Below, one piece after another: positions 9,939-18,029 of a DNA stretch of 64,000 nucleotides (its first letter is position 1; each line of letters starts with the position of its first letter). This DNA comes from Rudaea sp. 3F27F6 (GTDB lineage Bacteria > Pseudomonadota > Gammaproteobacteria > Xanthomonadales > Rhodanobacteraceae), in NCBI RefSeq assembly GCF_005503555.1, contig NZ_SCNG01000001.1:1550001-1614000 (forward strand). Direction: 5' to 3'. The position numbers and the translations under genes are program-made. The notes under the pieces were generated by a model. The model saw only the letters and a program-made list of their open reading frames with translations, had not been told where the DNA came from and searched no databases.

Positions 9939-10760
9939 ATGCGTGCAAGTTTCGGAAAACGGATGCTTTGTGCCGCGCTCGCGGCGGCGATGCTGGCACC
10001 GGTGGCCCATGCCGACGGCGATCCGCTCGACGATCCCGGCGTTCAGAAGACCCTGCGCGCAATGGCCAACGCCTCGACCTGGTACCACCCCGACATTTTC
10101 GGCATGACCGTCGGCATGCGCCGCTACGCGCACAAGGACTATGCCGGCGCGCTCAAATATTTCGAGATCGGCTCGTACTACGCCGACAAGCTTTCCCAGC
10201 TCAGCACCGGCCTGATGTACATGAACGGCGAAGGCGTGAAGAAAGACCCGGTCACCGCCTATGCGTGGCTCGATCTTGCCGCCGAGCGTGACTATCCCGA
10301 ATTCGTTTCCACACGTGACAACCTCAAGGCCGAATTGTCGCCCGAACAGCTCGCTCAAGCGACAGAGATGCGCAAGAAACTCAGCGAACGCTACGGCGAC
10401 GCCGTCGCCAAGCCGCGCATGGCCCAACAACTACGCCAAGGCCAGACGGAAATAACCGGATCGCGCACCGGCTTCGACTCGGGCGCCAACCATATCGCCA
10501 CGAATACCCACTGCGGCCCCGCCCTCGTCATCGGCGGCCGCACCATCCCTCAGGTCGGCTGCGGCAGCGTCGACATGTACGCGCGCGACAACTGGGATCC
10601 CGACAAATACTTTGCCGGCCGCGACCGCGAGTGGAAAGCAACCGTCACCGTCGGCTCGCTCGAAGAACAGGGCAAGCCGGCCGGCCAATCCACGGCATCG
10701 CCTCCCGCTACAACCAAGCCCGTTGACGCGCCGGCCGCCGGCGGCGTACAAAAGCAGTAG
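9939..10760 (+). CDS. Exported Sel1-repeat protein, copy 1 of a tandem pair
   Basis: 273 residues starting with a Sec signal peptide (basic MRASFGKRM, hydrophobic core, cleavage likely after AHA near residue 25). One clear Sel1-like repeat unit lies around residues 70-120 (YFEIGSYYADKLSQLSTG, GEGVKKDPVTAYAWLDLAAE). The C-terminus is Pro/Thr/Ala-rich and probably disordered. Sel1 proteins usually act as periplasmic protein-binding scaffolds. Next to a paralogue on the same strand (10804-11502), it carries about 33 extra residues near positions 180-215, with two cysteines that could form a disulfide. AAGGAGAG precedes the start by a good distance. Specific role unknown. Confidence 0.82.
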   Translation: MRASFGKRMLCAALAAAMLAPVAHADGDPLDDPGVQKTLRAMANASTWYHPDIFGMTVGMRRYAHKDYAGALKYFEIGSYYADKLSQLSTGLMYMNGEGVKKDPVTAYAWLDLAAERDYPEFVSTRDNLKAELSPEQLAQATEMRKKLSERYGDAVAKPRMAQQLRQGQTEITGSRTGFDSGANHIATNTHCGPALVIGGRTIPQVGCGSVDMYARDNWDPDKYFAGRDREWKATVTVGSLEEQGKPAGQSTASPPATTKPVDAPAAGGVQKQ

Positions 10761-10803
10761 CGCTCGCCTGGAAGCGCCCTCGTTCCTAACGGAGGCAAGG
10801 GTG

Positions 10804-11502
10804 ATGAGGAGAAGGCTGAATAATCCGCTTCTCGTGGCGGTCGTTGCGCTTTGCGTGACGGCCACCGTTGCATACGCCGGCGAAGATCGCTCCAACGATC
10901 CTGAAATGTCGAAGACCCTGCTTCTGATGAAGCGGACTGCGACATGGTCCCACCCGGACAAGTACGGCATGACCACCGGCATGCGCCACTACATTCATGG
11001 CGACTATCCCGGCGCACTGCATTATTTCGAGATGGGTGCCTATTACGCGGACAAGTTTTCGCAGCTCAGTCTGGGCCTGATGCACATGAACGGCGAAGGC
11101 ACCGACAAGGATCCGATAACCGGCTATGCCTGGCTCGATCTCGCCGCGGAACGCGGCTATCCCGAATTTCTTGCGACGCGCGACCGCTTCAGGTCCGAAT
11201 TGAGCCCACAACAGATCGAACAGGCCATGGCTGTGCGCGCCGAATTGGCGTCGCGCTATGGCGATGCCGTGGCCAAGTGGCGGCTCACCATGGAGCTGCG
11301 TCAGGGGCAAATGAAACTCACCGGCTCGCACACCGGCTTCGGCTGGGATTTGAGCGAATGGGATCCGGCCCAGTACTTCGCCAAGCGCGACCGCGAATGG
11401 CAGGGCATCGTCACTGTCGGCCCGGTCAAACAGGAGGAAGAGCCGACTCCGGACGATAATGCCACCAACCCACCGACGGGCAACGACAGCCGCAAGCAAT
11501 AG
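10804..11502 (+). CDS. Exported Sel1-repeat protein, copy 2 of a tandem pair
   Basis: 232 residues from ATG 10804, chosen because GGAGG lies eight bases upstream and the protein then opens with a signal peptide (MRRRLNNPLLVAVVALCVTA, cleavage likely after AYA). An in-frame GTG at 10801 is the only close alternative; longer frames would run back into the preceding gene. The repeat region is about three quarters identical by eye to that of copy 1 (YFEMGAYYADKFSQLSLG, GEGTDKDPITGYAWLDLAAE), but the Cys-containing insert is absent. The 43 bp gap suggests cotranscription with copy 1. Function unknown. Confidence 0.82.
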   Translation: MRRRLNNPLLVAVVALCVTATVAYAGEDRSNDPEMSKTLLLMKRTATWSHPDKYGMTTGMRHYIHGDYPGALHYFEMGAYYADKFSQLSLGLMHMNGEGTDKDPITGYAWLDLAAERGYPEFLATRDRFRSELSPQQIEQAMAVRAELASRYGDAVAKWRLTMELRQGQMKLTGSHTGFGWDLSEWDPAQYFAKRDREWQGIVTVGPVKQEEEPTPDDNATNPPTGNDSRKQ

Positions 11503-11657
11503 CCAAGGCGTTTGTTCGCCGCCTGGGTGAAGACATCGGCAGCGGCACGCACGGTGTTCGCTCGAAAATATGCCCTGGGTGGTTAACTCGGCAGCTTCAT
11601 GAAGCCGTGACGGCACGCGGTTATACTGCCTTCACTCCGCCACCGGTTGCTGCCCTC

Positions 11658-11855
11658 ATGTCGCACGCGCTTCGCTCGATTCTGCTTGTCTCCGCCATTG
11701 CCTTTGCCCTCACCGCCTGCGGCAACAAGGGCCCGCTGGTGTTGCCCGACAAGACCGCCGAGCAGCAACAACAGGACAAGGACAAGAAGAAGGACCAGCC
11801 GGCGAACGCGGCGCAACCCGTGGCCAAGTCCGGGGACGTGGCCAACCAGCACTGA
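11658..11855 (+). CDS. lptM: LptM-type small lipoprotein (YifL family)
   Basis: 65 residues from ATG 11658. The signal peptide ends in a lipobox (ALTAC) and continues CGNKGPLVLPDK, the hallmark of the LptM/YifL family, then a Gln/Lys/Asp-rich tail. In E. coli LptM binds and helps mature the LPS translocon LptD-LptE. An upstream in-frame start would put 17 residues before the signal sequence and is unlikely. The position directly before dapF is the usual one across Proteobacteria. Confidence 0.88.
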   Translation: MSHALRSILLVSAIAFALTACGNKGPLVLPDKTAEQQQQDKDKKKDQPANAAQPVAKSGDVANQH

Positions 11856-11872
11856 GCTTAGCGGCGCGCACG

Positions 11873-12700
11873 ATGAGTCTGCACTTCACCAAGATGCACG
11901 GCATCGGCAACGATTTCGTCGTACTCGACTGCCGCACCCAGCCGTTCGCGCTCAGCGCCGCCGAGATCGCGCGCATCGGCGACCGCCATCGCGGCGTCGG
12001 TTTCGACCAGTTGCTGACGATCGAACCGGCGCGCGATCCGTCCTGTCTGTTCTACTACGGCATCTACAACGCCGACGGCTCGGGCTCGGGACAATGCGGC
12101 AACGGCGTGCGCTGCGTCGCCGCATGGCTCAAGCGCGCGGGCGCGCTGCAGGCCGGCACGGCACGACTGGAAAGTCCGTCGGGACCGGTCAGTGTCGAAC
12201 TGCTCGCCGACGGCCGCGTACGTGTCGATATGGGTGAGCCGCGCTTTGCGCCGGAGCAGATTCCTTTCGCCCTCGCCGCGGCCGACCCTTATTCGCTGAC
12301 CATCGACGGACAGTGCATCGAATTCGGCGCCGTGTCGATGGGCAATCCGCATGCGGTGGTCGAAGTGGCCGACACGGCGGCCGCGCCGCTCCACGCGTTC
12401 GGTGCAGCATTGTCCACAAATGAACATTTTCCACAAAGCTGCAATGTCGGCGCGGTGCAATTCGTCGACCGCTCGCATCTGAAGCTGCGCGTGCGCGAGC
12501 GCGGCGTCGGCGAAACGCTGGCCTGCGGCACCGGCGCCTGCGCCGCGGCAGCGGTGCTGCGCAAGCGCGCCAAGGTCGACGCGATTGTTACGGTCGATCT
12601 GCCGGGCGGCCGCCTCGACATCGAATGGCAAGGTCCCGGGCACACACTGTGGATGACCGGACCCGCCGCATTCGTCTACGAAGGAGATTGGAATGAATGA
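11873..12700 (+). CDS. dapF: Diaminopimelate epimerase
   Basis: 275 residues, the usual length. DapF interconverts LL- and meso-diaminopimelate for lysine and peptidoglycan synthesis in the cytoplasm. The two catalytic cysteines are visible in their motifs: GQCGNGVRC (about residues 74-81) and LACGTGACA (about 222-230). The start MHGIGNDFVV region is also canonical. It overlaps the following yigA gene by 8 bp and lies 17 bp after lptM, so lptM-dapF-yigA-xerC looks like one operon. Confidence 0.97.
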   Translation: MSLHFTKMHGIGNDFVVLDCRTQPFALSAAEIARIGDRHRGVGFDQLLTIEPARDPSCLFYYGIYNADGSGSGQCGNGVRCVAAWLKRAGALQAGTARLESPSGPVSVELLADGRVRVDMGEPRFAPEQIPFALAAADPYSLTIDGQCIEFGAVSMGNPHAVVEVADTAAAPLHAFGAALSTNEHFPQSCNVGAVQFVDRSHLKLRVRERGVGETLACGTGACAAAAVLRKRAKVDAIVTVDLPGGRLDIEWQGPGHTLWMTGPAAFVYEGDWNE

Positions 12701-13391
12701 CACCGTGATCAAGGACGGCGTCACGCCGGCGGAAATCGCGAGCTACCTGCGCCGCCATCCGGCGTTTCTGCACGACTATCCCGACCTCGCCCTGACCCTG
12801 CTGCCGCCACGCGAGGAAGGCAAGACGACTTCGCTCGCGAGCTACCAACTCGACGTGCTGCGCGACAAGAACCGCGAACTCGGCCGGCGCCTGACAGAAC
12901 TGGTCAATATCGCCGGCGAGAACGAGCAGCTCGTGCAGCGCGTGCACGCGCTCAACGTATCGCTGATGCGCGAACCGACGCTAGCCGGCAGCGTGCGCCG
13001 CATCGTTGCCGGGCTGCGCGAAGACTTCAGCACGGACTTCGTTCGCCTCGTCCTGCTGCGCGCCGACGCCGACCTGCCGGCGGCCGACTGGCTGATCGTG
13101 CAGCCGCAGGGCGTCGCAGCGTTGCCGGAGTTCGCCGAGTTCTTCAACAGCGGCGAGGCGCTGTGCGGCCGCCTGCAATCGGAAAAACTCGACTTTCTGT
13201 TCGGCGCGCAAGCCGATGACGTGCGTTCCTCGGCGCTGCTGCCGCTGAACGACGGTGCGGCGCCGCTCGGCATGCTCGCGATCGGCAGCGGCGACACGAA
13301 CCGTTTTCATCCGGGTATGGGCACGCTGTTTCTCAAGCTCATCGCCGAAACCGTGTCCGCCGGGATAGCGAGATTTCCGGCGCGCGGATGA
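12693..13391 (+). CDS. yigA: DUF484 (YigA) family protein
   Basis: 232 residues. An N-terminal motif typical of DUF484 (IASYLRRHPAFLHDYPDL, about residues 13-30) is followed by a coiled-coil stretch and a GAF-like C-terminal domain (about 90-230). The biochemical role is unknown. The gene is conserved between dapF and xerC in many Gammaproteobacteria. It starts inside dapF and overlaps xerC by 4 bp, which implies translational coupling. Confidence 0.92.
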   Translation: MNDTVIKDGVTPAEIASYLRRHPAFLHDYPDLALTLLPPREEGKTTSLASYQLDVLRDKNRELGRRLTELVNIAGENEQLVQRVHALNVSLMREPTLAGSVRRIVAGLREDFSTDFVRLVLLRADADLPAADWLIVQPQGVAALPEFAEFFNSGEALCGRLQSEKLDFLFGAQADDVRSSALLPLNDGAAPLGMLAIGSGDTNRFHPGMGTLFLKLIAETVSAGIARFPARG

Positions 13392-14281
13392 GCGCGCTCG
13401 CCGCGACGGTGGAGCGGTTTCTCGACCATCTGAAAGTCGAGAAAAATTATTCGCCGCAGACCCTGATCCGTTATCGGCACGATCTGACCCGGCTGATCGA
13501 CTACGCGGGCGCGCGCAACGTCGACGATTTTTCCGCACTGCGCAGCGACGCGGTGCGCAACTTCATCGCCGGCGAACATCGCGCCGGCATCGCACCGAAG
13601 ACCTTGCAGGCGCGCCTGTCCGCCTGCCGCAGCCTGTTCAAGTTCTTGCTGCGCGCGGGCGAACTCAAACACGATCCGGCCGCCGGCGTGCGCGCGCCGA
13701 AGGCACCGCGCAAACTGCCGCAGGTGCTCGACGTCGACGAAATGAGCCGGCTCGTCGAGATTCCGACCGACGGCGCGGACGCCGTGCGCGACCGCGCGAT
13801 CCTCGAACTGCTGTATTCGAGCGGCCTGCGCATCTCCGAGCTGACCGGCCTGAAATGGCGCGATCTCGATCTTCCCGACGCAAGCGTGCGCGTGACCGGC
13901 AAGGGGCGCAAGACGCGCATCGTGCCGGTCGGTTCGAAAGCTCTCGCCGCGCTGCGCGACCTGCGCGAACTCGAACAGGTCACGAGCGAAGACGAGCCCG
14001 TGTTCCGCGGCCGCAACGGCGCGCCGATCGCCGCGGCGACCGTGCGCACACGCATGAAGGCCTGGGCCAAGGCACAGGGCATCGAGCGCCGCGTCTATCC
14101 GCACCTGCTGCGGCATTCGTTCGCAAGCCACATGCTCGAATCTTCGGGCGACCTGCGCGCCGTGCAGGAGCTGCTCGGCCATGCCGATATCGCGACGACG
14201 CAGATTTACACGCACCTCGATTTCCAACATCTGGCGCGCGTCTACGATGCGGCGCATCCACGTGCACGCAGAAAGAAATAA
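13388..14281 (+). CDS. xerC: Site-specific tyrosine recombinase XerC
   Basis: 297 residues. XerC acts with XerD at dif to resolve chromosome dimers. The N-terminal SAM-like DNA-binding domain (about 1-90) is followed by the catalytic domain with its tyrosine-recombinase residues: Arg in SGLRISELTGL, Lys in TGKGRKTR, HLLRHSFASHML (His-x2-Arg), LGHADIATTQIYTH with the nucleophilic Tyr. The operon position after dapF-yigA matches E. coli and supports XerC rather than XerD or a phage integrase. No phage genes are near. Confidence 0.96.
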   Translation: MSALAATVERFLDHLKVEKNYSPQTLIRYRHDLTRLIDYAGARNVDDFSALRSDAVRNFIAGEHRAGIAPKTLQARLSACRSLFKFLLRAGELKHDPAAGVRAPKAPRKLPQVLDVDEMSRLVEIPTDGADAVRDRAILELLYSSGLRISELTGLKWRDLDLPDASVRVTGKGRKTRIVPVGSKALAALRDLRELEQVTSEDEPVFRGRNGAPIAAATVRTRMKAWAKAQGIERRVYPHLLRHSFASHMLESSGDLRAVQELLGHADIATTQIYTHLDFQHLARVYDAAHPRARRKK

Positions 14282-14303
14282 CGTTGCACCGCCCTTTCTT
14301 GCT

Positions 14304-14387
14304 CGTCATTCCAGCGGAAGCTGGAATCCAGCTTTTGCTCGAACAGCATGAAAAAAGAGCTGAATTTCAGCTTCCGCTGGAATGACG
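14304..14387. repeat. Short palindromic repeat, family B copy 1 (GTCATTCCAGCG type)
   Basis: An 84-bp element with two inverted outer arms, CGTCATTCCAGCGGAAGCTG and its near reverse complement, around an A-rich centre. Each arm is itself a small hairpin (CCAGC-ggaa-GCTGG). A second copy lies at 15333-15425, so the two flank the moxR gene. In reading frames the arms give the familiar VIPAQAGIQ / SFQRKLESS peptides seen next to genes in many Proteobacteria. Confidence 0.85.
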
Positions 14388-14428
14388 GGAATTATTAGAA
14401 TGACGCCGAAAACTCGCAGGTACGCCCA

Positions 14429-15277
14429 ATGAAATTCGATGGCACCGAACGCTACGTCGCCACCAATGAACTGAAGCTCGCGGTCAATGCGGCCATCGCG
14501 CTGCAGCGCCCGTTGCTCATCAAGGGCGAGCCGGGCACGGGCAAGACCCTGCTCGCCGAGGAAATCGCGCTCGCGCTCGATGCACCGCTGCATACCTGGC
14601 ACATCAAGTCGACGACCAAGGCGCATCAGGGCCTGTACGAGTACGACGCGGTCAGCCGCCTGCGCGACTCGCAACTCGGCGATCCACGCGTGGCCGACGT
14701 GCGCCACTACATCAAGCGCGGCAAGCTGTGGCAGGCGTTCGACGAAGACCGGCGCGCGGTGCTGCTGATCGACGAGATCGACAAGGCCGACCTCGAATTT
14801 CCGAACGATCTGCTGCACGAACTCGACCGCATGGAGTTCCACGTCTACGAGACCGGCGAAACCGTGCGCGCGAAGCAGCGCCCGATCATCGTCATCACCT
14901 CGAACAACGAAAAGGAACTGCCCGACGCGTTCCTGCGCCGCTGCTTCTTCCACTACATCGCCTTCCCCGACCGCCCGACTCTGCAGCGCATCGTCGACGT
15001 GCACTATCCGGGCATCGCCCAGGATCTCGCCGCGCGCGCGCTCGATATGTTTTTCGAGCTGCGCGAAGTGCCGGCGCTGAAAAAGAAGCCGTCGACCTCC
15101 GAACTGATCGACTGGCTGAAGCTGCTGCTCGCCGACCATATCCCGGCCTCCGCACTCGCCGAGCGCGATCCGGCCAAGGCGATCCCGCCGTTGTATGGCG
15201 CGCTGATCAAGCACGAGCAGGATGTGCAGTTGCTCGAACGACTCGCCTTCATGCATCGCCGCGCAGGTCGCGGGTAA
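14429..15277 (+). CDS. MoxR-family AAA+ ATPase
   Basis: 282 residues. Walker A is GEPGTGKT (residues 33-40) and Walker B LLIDEIDK (about 111-118); sensor-1 ITSNNEKELPDAFLRR with the arginine finger region follows. MoxR proteins are chaperone-like ATPases that act with a von Willebrand factor A partner to mature or insert cofactors into enzymes. Here the VWA partner gene follows after a repeat-filled 162 bp gap. Repeat copies lie on both sides of this gene. Confidence 0.92.
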   Translation: MKFDGTERYVATNELKLAVNAAIALQRPLLIKGEPGTGKTLLAEEIALALDAPLHTWHIKSTTKAHQGLYEYDAVSRLRDSQLGDPRVADVRHYIKRGKLWQAFDEDRRAVLLIDEIDKADLEFPNDLLHELDRMEFHVYETGETVRAKQRPIIVITSNNEKELPDAFLRRCFFHYIAFPDRPTLQRIVDVHYPGIAQDLAARALDMFFELREVPALKKKPSTSELIDWLKLLLADHIPASALAERDPAKAIPPLYGALIKHEQDVQLLERLAFMHRRAGRG

Positions 15278-15285
15278 AGCACTTC

Positions 15286-15319
15286 GCCACGGATCAACGC
15301 GGATGGACACGGATAGAGC
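15286..15319. repeat. Half copy of family A repeat (CCACGGAT type)
   Basis: A run of CACGGAT-like units (GCCACGGATCAACGCGGATG, then ACACGGATAGA) that matches one arm of the family A elements at 21715-21816, 26971-27132 and 31915-32007. The opposite arm is missing; the space is taken by the family B copy that starts 14 bases later. It looks like a truncated or nested element. Confidence 0.7.
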
Positions 15320-15332
15320 AACTGCCTTTGCT

Positions 15333-15425
15333 CGTCATTCCAGCGCAAGCTGGAATCCAGCCTTTGCTCTTCTACCGTGCGGTCAAACAGCGAGGAGCTG
15401 GATTCCAGCTTGCGCTGGAATGACA
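15333..15425. repeat. Short palindromic repeat, family B copy 2 (GTCATTCCAGCG type)
   Basis: Two inverted arms, CGTCATTCCAGCGCAAGCTG and its reverse complement, around a central spacer unlike that of copy 1. It ends 14 bases before the start codon of the VWA gene, so its right arm occupies the place of an ordinary ribosome binding site and can be misread as an N-terminal extension of that gene. Confidence 0.85.
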
Positions 15426-15439
15426 AGTGGGCTTTCGTC

Positions 15440-16618
15440 ATGCTGATCGGCCTGTTCGAAACCCTGCGCACCCACCGCGTACCGGTCAGCCTGCGCGAAT
15501 GGCTCGACCTGATGGCCGCGCTCGACCGTGATTTCGCCTTCGCCGATCCGCAGGAATTTTTCCACCTCGCGCGCACGACGCTGGTGAAGGACGAGCGTCA
15601 CTTTGATCGCTTCGAACGTGCCTTCGCCGCGTATTTCGACGGCGTCGCCAAGATCGATCCGACGCTGCTCGCGCAGATTCCCGAAGACTGGCTGCGGCAG
15701 AGTTTCCAGCGCCTGCTCAGCGAGGAAGAGAAAGCCAAGCTGCAAGCACTCGGCGGACTCGACAAACTGCTCGAAGAATTCCGCAAACGGCTCGAAGAAC
15801 AGAAAGAGCGCCACGCCGGCGGCAGCCGCTGGATCGGCACCGGCGGCACGAGTCCGTTCGGCGCGGGCGGGACCAACCCGATGGGTATGCGCGTCGGCCC
15901 GAACGGCGGCGGTCGCAGCGCAGTGAAGGTCTGGGATCAGCGCAACTATCGCGCGCTCGATGGCGATGCCGACTTATCGCCACGCAATTTCAAGCTCGCC
16001 CTGCGCCGCTTGCGCCGCTTCGCGCGCGAAGGCGCGGCCGAAGAATTCGACCTCGACGCGACGATCGACGCGACCGCACGTGAAGCCATGCTCGACGTGA
16101 AGTTCCGCCCCGAGCGGCACAATGCGATCAAGGTACTGCTCCTGCTCGACATCGGCGGCTCGATGGACGATCACATCAAAGTCTGTGAAGCGTTGTTCGG
16201 CGCGGCCAAGGCCGAGTTCAAGCGTCTCGAACATTTCTACTTCCACAACTTCATTTATTCGAGCGTCTGGCGCAACGACTCGCTGCGCATGAGCGAGCGC
16301 ATCGCCACGAGCGATCTGCTGCGTCGCTACAACGCGGACTACAAAGTGATCTTCGTCGGCGATGCGGCGATGGCGCCCTATGAGATCACCCACGTCGGCG
16401 GCGGCATCGACGATTTCGGCGGCAGCGAAGAGCCCGGCGAGGCGTGGTTCCGCCGCATCATGGCGCATTTCCGCAAGGTCGTCTGGCTCAATCCGACACC
16501 GCGCAATCAGTGGGGCTACACGATGTCGAACCAGATGATCCGCGAACTCGTCGACGAGCATATGTATCCGCTGACGCCCGACGGGCTGACTGAAGCCACG
16601 CGCTGGCTCGCAAAGTAG
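15440..16618 (+). CDS. VWA domain protein, CoxE-like partner of MoxR
   Basis: 392 residues from ATG 15440 (MLIGLFETLRTHRVPVSLRE). An upstream in-frame start at 15377 lies within the palindromic repeat and would add 21 repeat-encoded residues, so it is rejected. The C-terminal half holds a VWA fold with a changed metal-site motif (LLLLDIGGSMDDHIK, near residue 235; the usual form is DxSGS/GSM). The protein resembles CoxE-type VWA proteins that work with MoxR ATPases in metal-cofactor insertion. A Gly-rich linker lies at about 135-155. No Shine-Dalgarno sequence is evident. The target enzyme is unknown. Confidence 0.88.
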   Translation: MLIGLFETLRTHRVPVSLREWLDLMAALDRDFAFADPQEFFHLARTTLVKDERHFDRFERAFAAYFDGVAKIDPTLLAQIPEDWLRQSFQRLLSEEEKAKLQALGGLDKLLEEFRKRLEEQKERHAGGSRWIGTGGTSPFGAGGTNPMGMRVGPNGGGRSAVKVWDQRNYRALDGDADLSPRNFKLALRRLRRFAREGAAEEFDLDATIDATAREAMLDVKFRPERHNAIKVLLLLDIGGSMDDHIKVCEALFGAAKAEFKRLEHFYFHNFIYSSVWRNDSLRMSERIATSDLLRRYNADYKVIFVGDAAMAPYEITHVGGGIDDFGGSEEPGEAWFRRIMAHFRKVVWLNPTPRNQWGYTMSNQMIRELVDEHMYPLTPDGLTEATRWLAK

Positions 16619-16631
16619 CCGAGGAAATCCC

Positions 16632-18029
16632 ATGAGCGAGCTTCGCGGCAACGGCGACGGCGACGGCAATGCGGCACCCGAACGGCGCAAGCGCATACCG
16701 CTGCTTTCGGCGCTGCCGCGGCTGCCGCAGATCGCCTGGCGCGATCTCGCCGTCACCTTGGGTCCGGTGCTGCTGCTGAGCGCGCTCGCGGTCGCGCTGA
16801 CCCTGCATTTCGTCCAGCCCTCGCCGCCGCGCCGGCTCGCGATAGCGGCAGGCCCGGCCGGCAGCTATTTTCAGCTCGCGGCGCAGGGCTACCGCAAGGT
16901 GCTCGCGCGCAGCGGCGTGGAGCTGCAGATCGTCACCACCGAAGGCTCGCAGGACAATCTGCACCGCATGCTCGCACCGAATCCGAAGGTCGACGTCGCC
17001 TTCGTCCAGGGCGGCGTCGAGCCGAACGAGGGCGACGCGAGCGAACTAGTTTCGCTCGGCAGCGTGTTCTATCAGCCGTTGACCGTGTTCTACCGCGCCG
17101 ACCAGCCGATCCGGCAATTGTCCGAACTCGCCGGCAAGCACATCGGCATCGGCGCGGTCGGCAGCGGTACGCACTTTCTCGCGCTGGCAATGCTCAAGGC
17201 CAACGGCATCGAGTACCAGAAGGGATCGAGCACCCTGCTGCCGATTGAGAACGACGCGGCGACCCAGGCCTTTCTCGAACACAAACTCGACGCGGTGTTT
17301 CTTTCCGGCGAATCGGTCGCGCTGAGCAATATCCGCAAGCTCATGCATGCCGAAGGCGACGGCGTGCGCCTGTACGATTTTCCGCAGGCCGACGCCTACG
17401 TGCAGCGCTTCGCCTACCTGAGCAAGCTGCAATTGCCGGCCGGCGCGTTTGACCTCGGCAACAATATTCCGCCGCAGCCGCTGACCCTGCTCGCGCCGAC
17501 GGTGGAGCTGATCGCACGCAGCGATCTGCATCCGGCGCTGGTCGATCTGCTGATCGAAGCGTCGAGCCAGGCGCCGCGCAACGCGATGTTCCAGAAGCCC
17601 GGCGAATTTCCCGCGCCCTCGCAGCACGGCTACCCGCTCAGCGACGAGGCGGATCGTTACTACAAATCCGGCAAGGGCCTGGTCTACCGATATCTGCCGT
17701 TCTGGCTCGCGAGTCTGGTCAACCGCCTGCTCGTGATCCTTGTGCCCGCCCTCGTCGTGCTGCTGCCGGGCCTGCAACTCGTGCCGAGACTCTACGCCTG
17801 GCGCGTGAAGCGGCGCATCTACCGCCGCTACGGCGAGCTGATGGCACTGGAACGCCTGAGCACGCAATCGCCGTCGCCGGAACAGCGCGACGCGATGCTC
17901 GAGCGCCTGGCCGAAATCGAACGTTCGACGATCGCGGCGAAAATGCCGGGCACGTTCGCCAGCGACGTCTACATCCTGCGCCAGCACATCGACTTCGTGC
18001 GCACGCAGTTGACCAAGACGTTGAGCTAG
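16632..18029 (+). CDS. TAXI-family TRAP-type solute-binding protein, membrane anchored
   Basis: 465 residues. After a charged N-terminus and one hydrophobic segment (about 42-62, VLLLSALAVALTLHF) comes the TAXI fold: AAGPAGSYFQLAAQGYRKVL, then IGIGAVGSGTHFLALAMLKANG. A second hydrophobic segment lies near 355-375 and a basic cytoplasmic tail follows. Classical TAXI proteins are soluble periplasmic receptors for TRAP transporters; this one is anchored at both ends and no TRAP permease gene is near, so it may be a sensor rather than a transport subunit. It follows the VWA gene by 13 bp. Its stop codon interlocks with that of rarD. Confidence 0.88.
   Translation: MSELRGNGDGDGNAAPERRKRIPLLSALPRLPQIAWRDLAVTLGPVLLLSALAVALTLHFVQPSPPRRLAIAAGPAGSYFQLAAQGYRKVLARSGVELQIVTTEGSQDNLHRMLAPNPKVDVAFVQGGVEPNEGDASELVSLGSVFYQPLTVFYRADQPIRQLSELAGKHIGIGAVGSGTHFLALAMLKANGIEYQKGSSTLLPIENDAATQAFLEHKLDAVFLSGESVALSNIRKLMHAEGDGVRLYDFPQADAYVQRFAYLSKLQLPAGAFDLGNNIPPQPLTLLAPTVELIARSDLHPALVDLLIEASSQAPRNAMFQKPGEFPAPSQHGYPLSDEADRYYKSGKGLVYRYLPFWLASLVNRLLVILVPALVVLLPGLQLVPRLYAWRVKRRIYRRYGELMALERLSTQSPSPEQRDAMLERLAEIERSTIAAKMPGTFASDVYILRQHIDFVRTQLTKTLS

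Noticed and set aside
13388-14281. Phage or integron integrase
   Set aside because: Tyrosine-recombinase motifs are present, but the dapF-yigA-xerC order and length identify XerC; no att-like repeats or phage genes adjoin.
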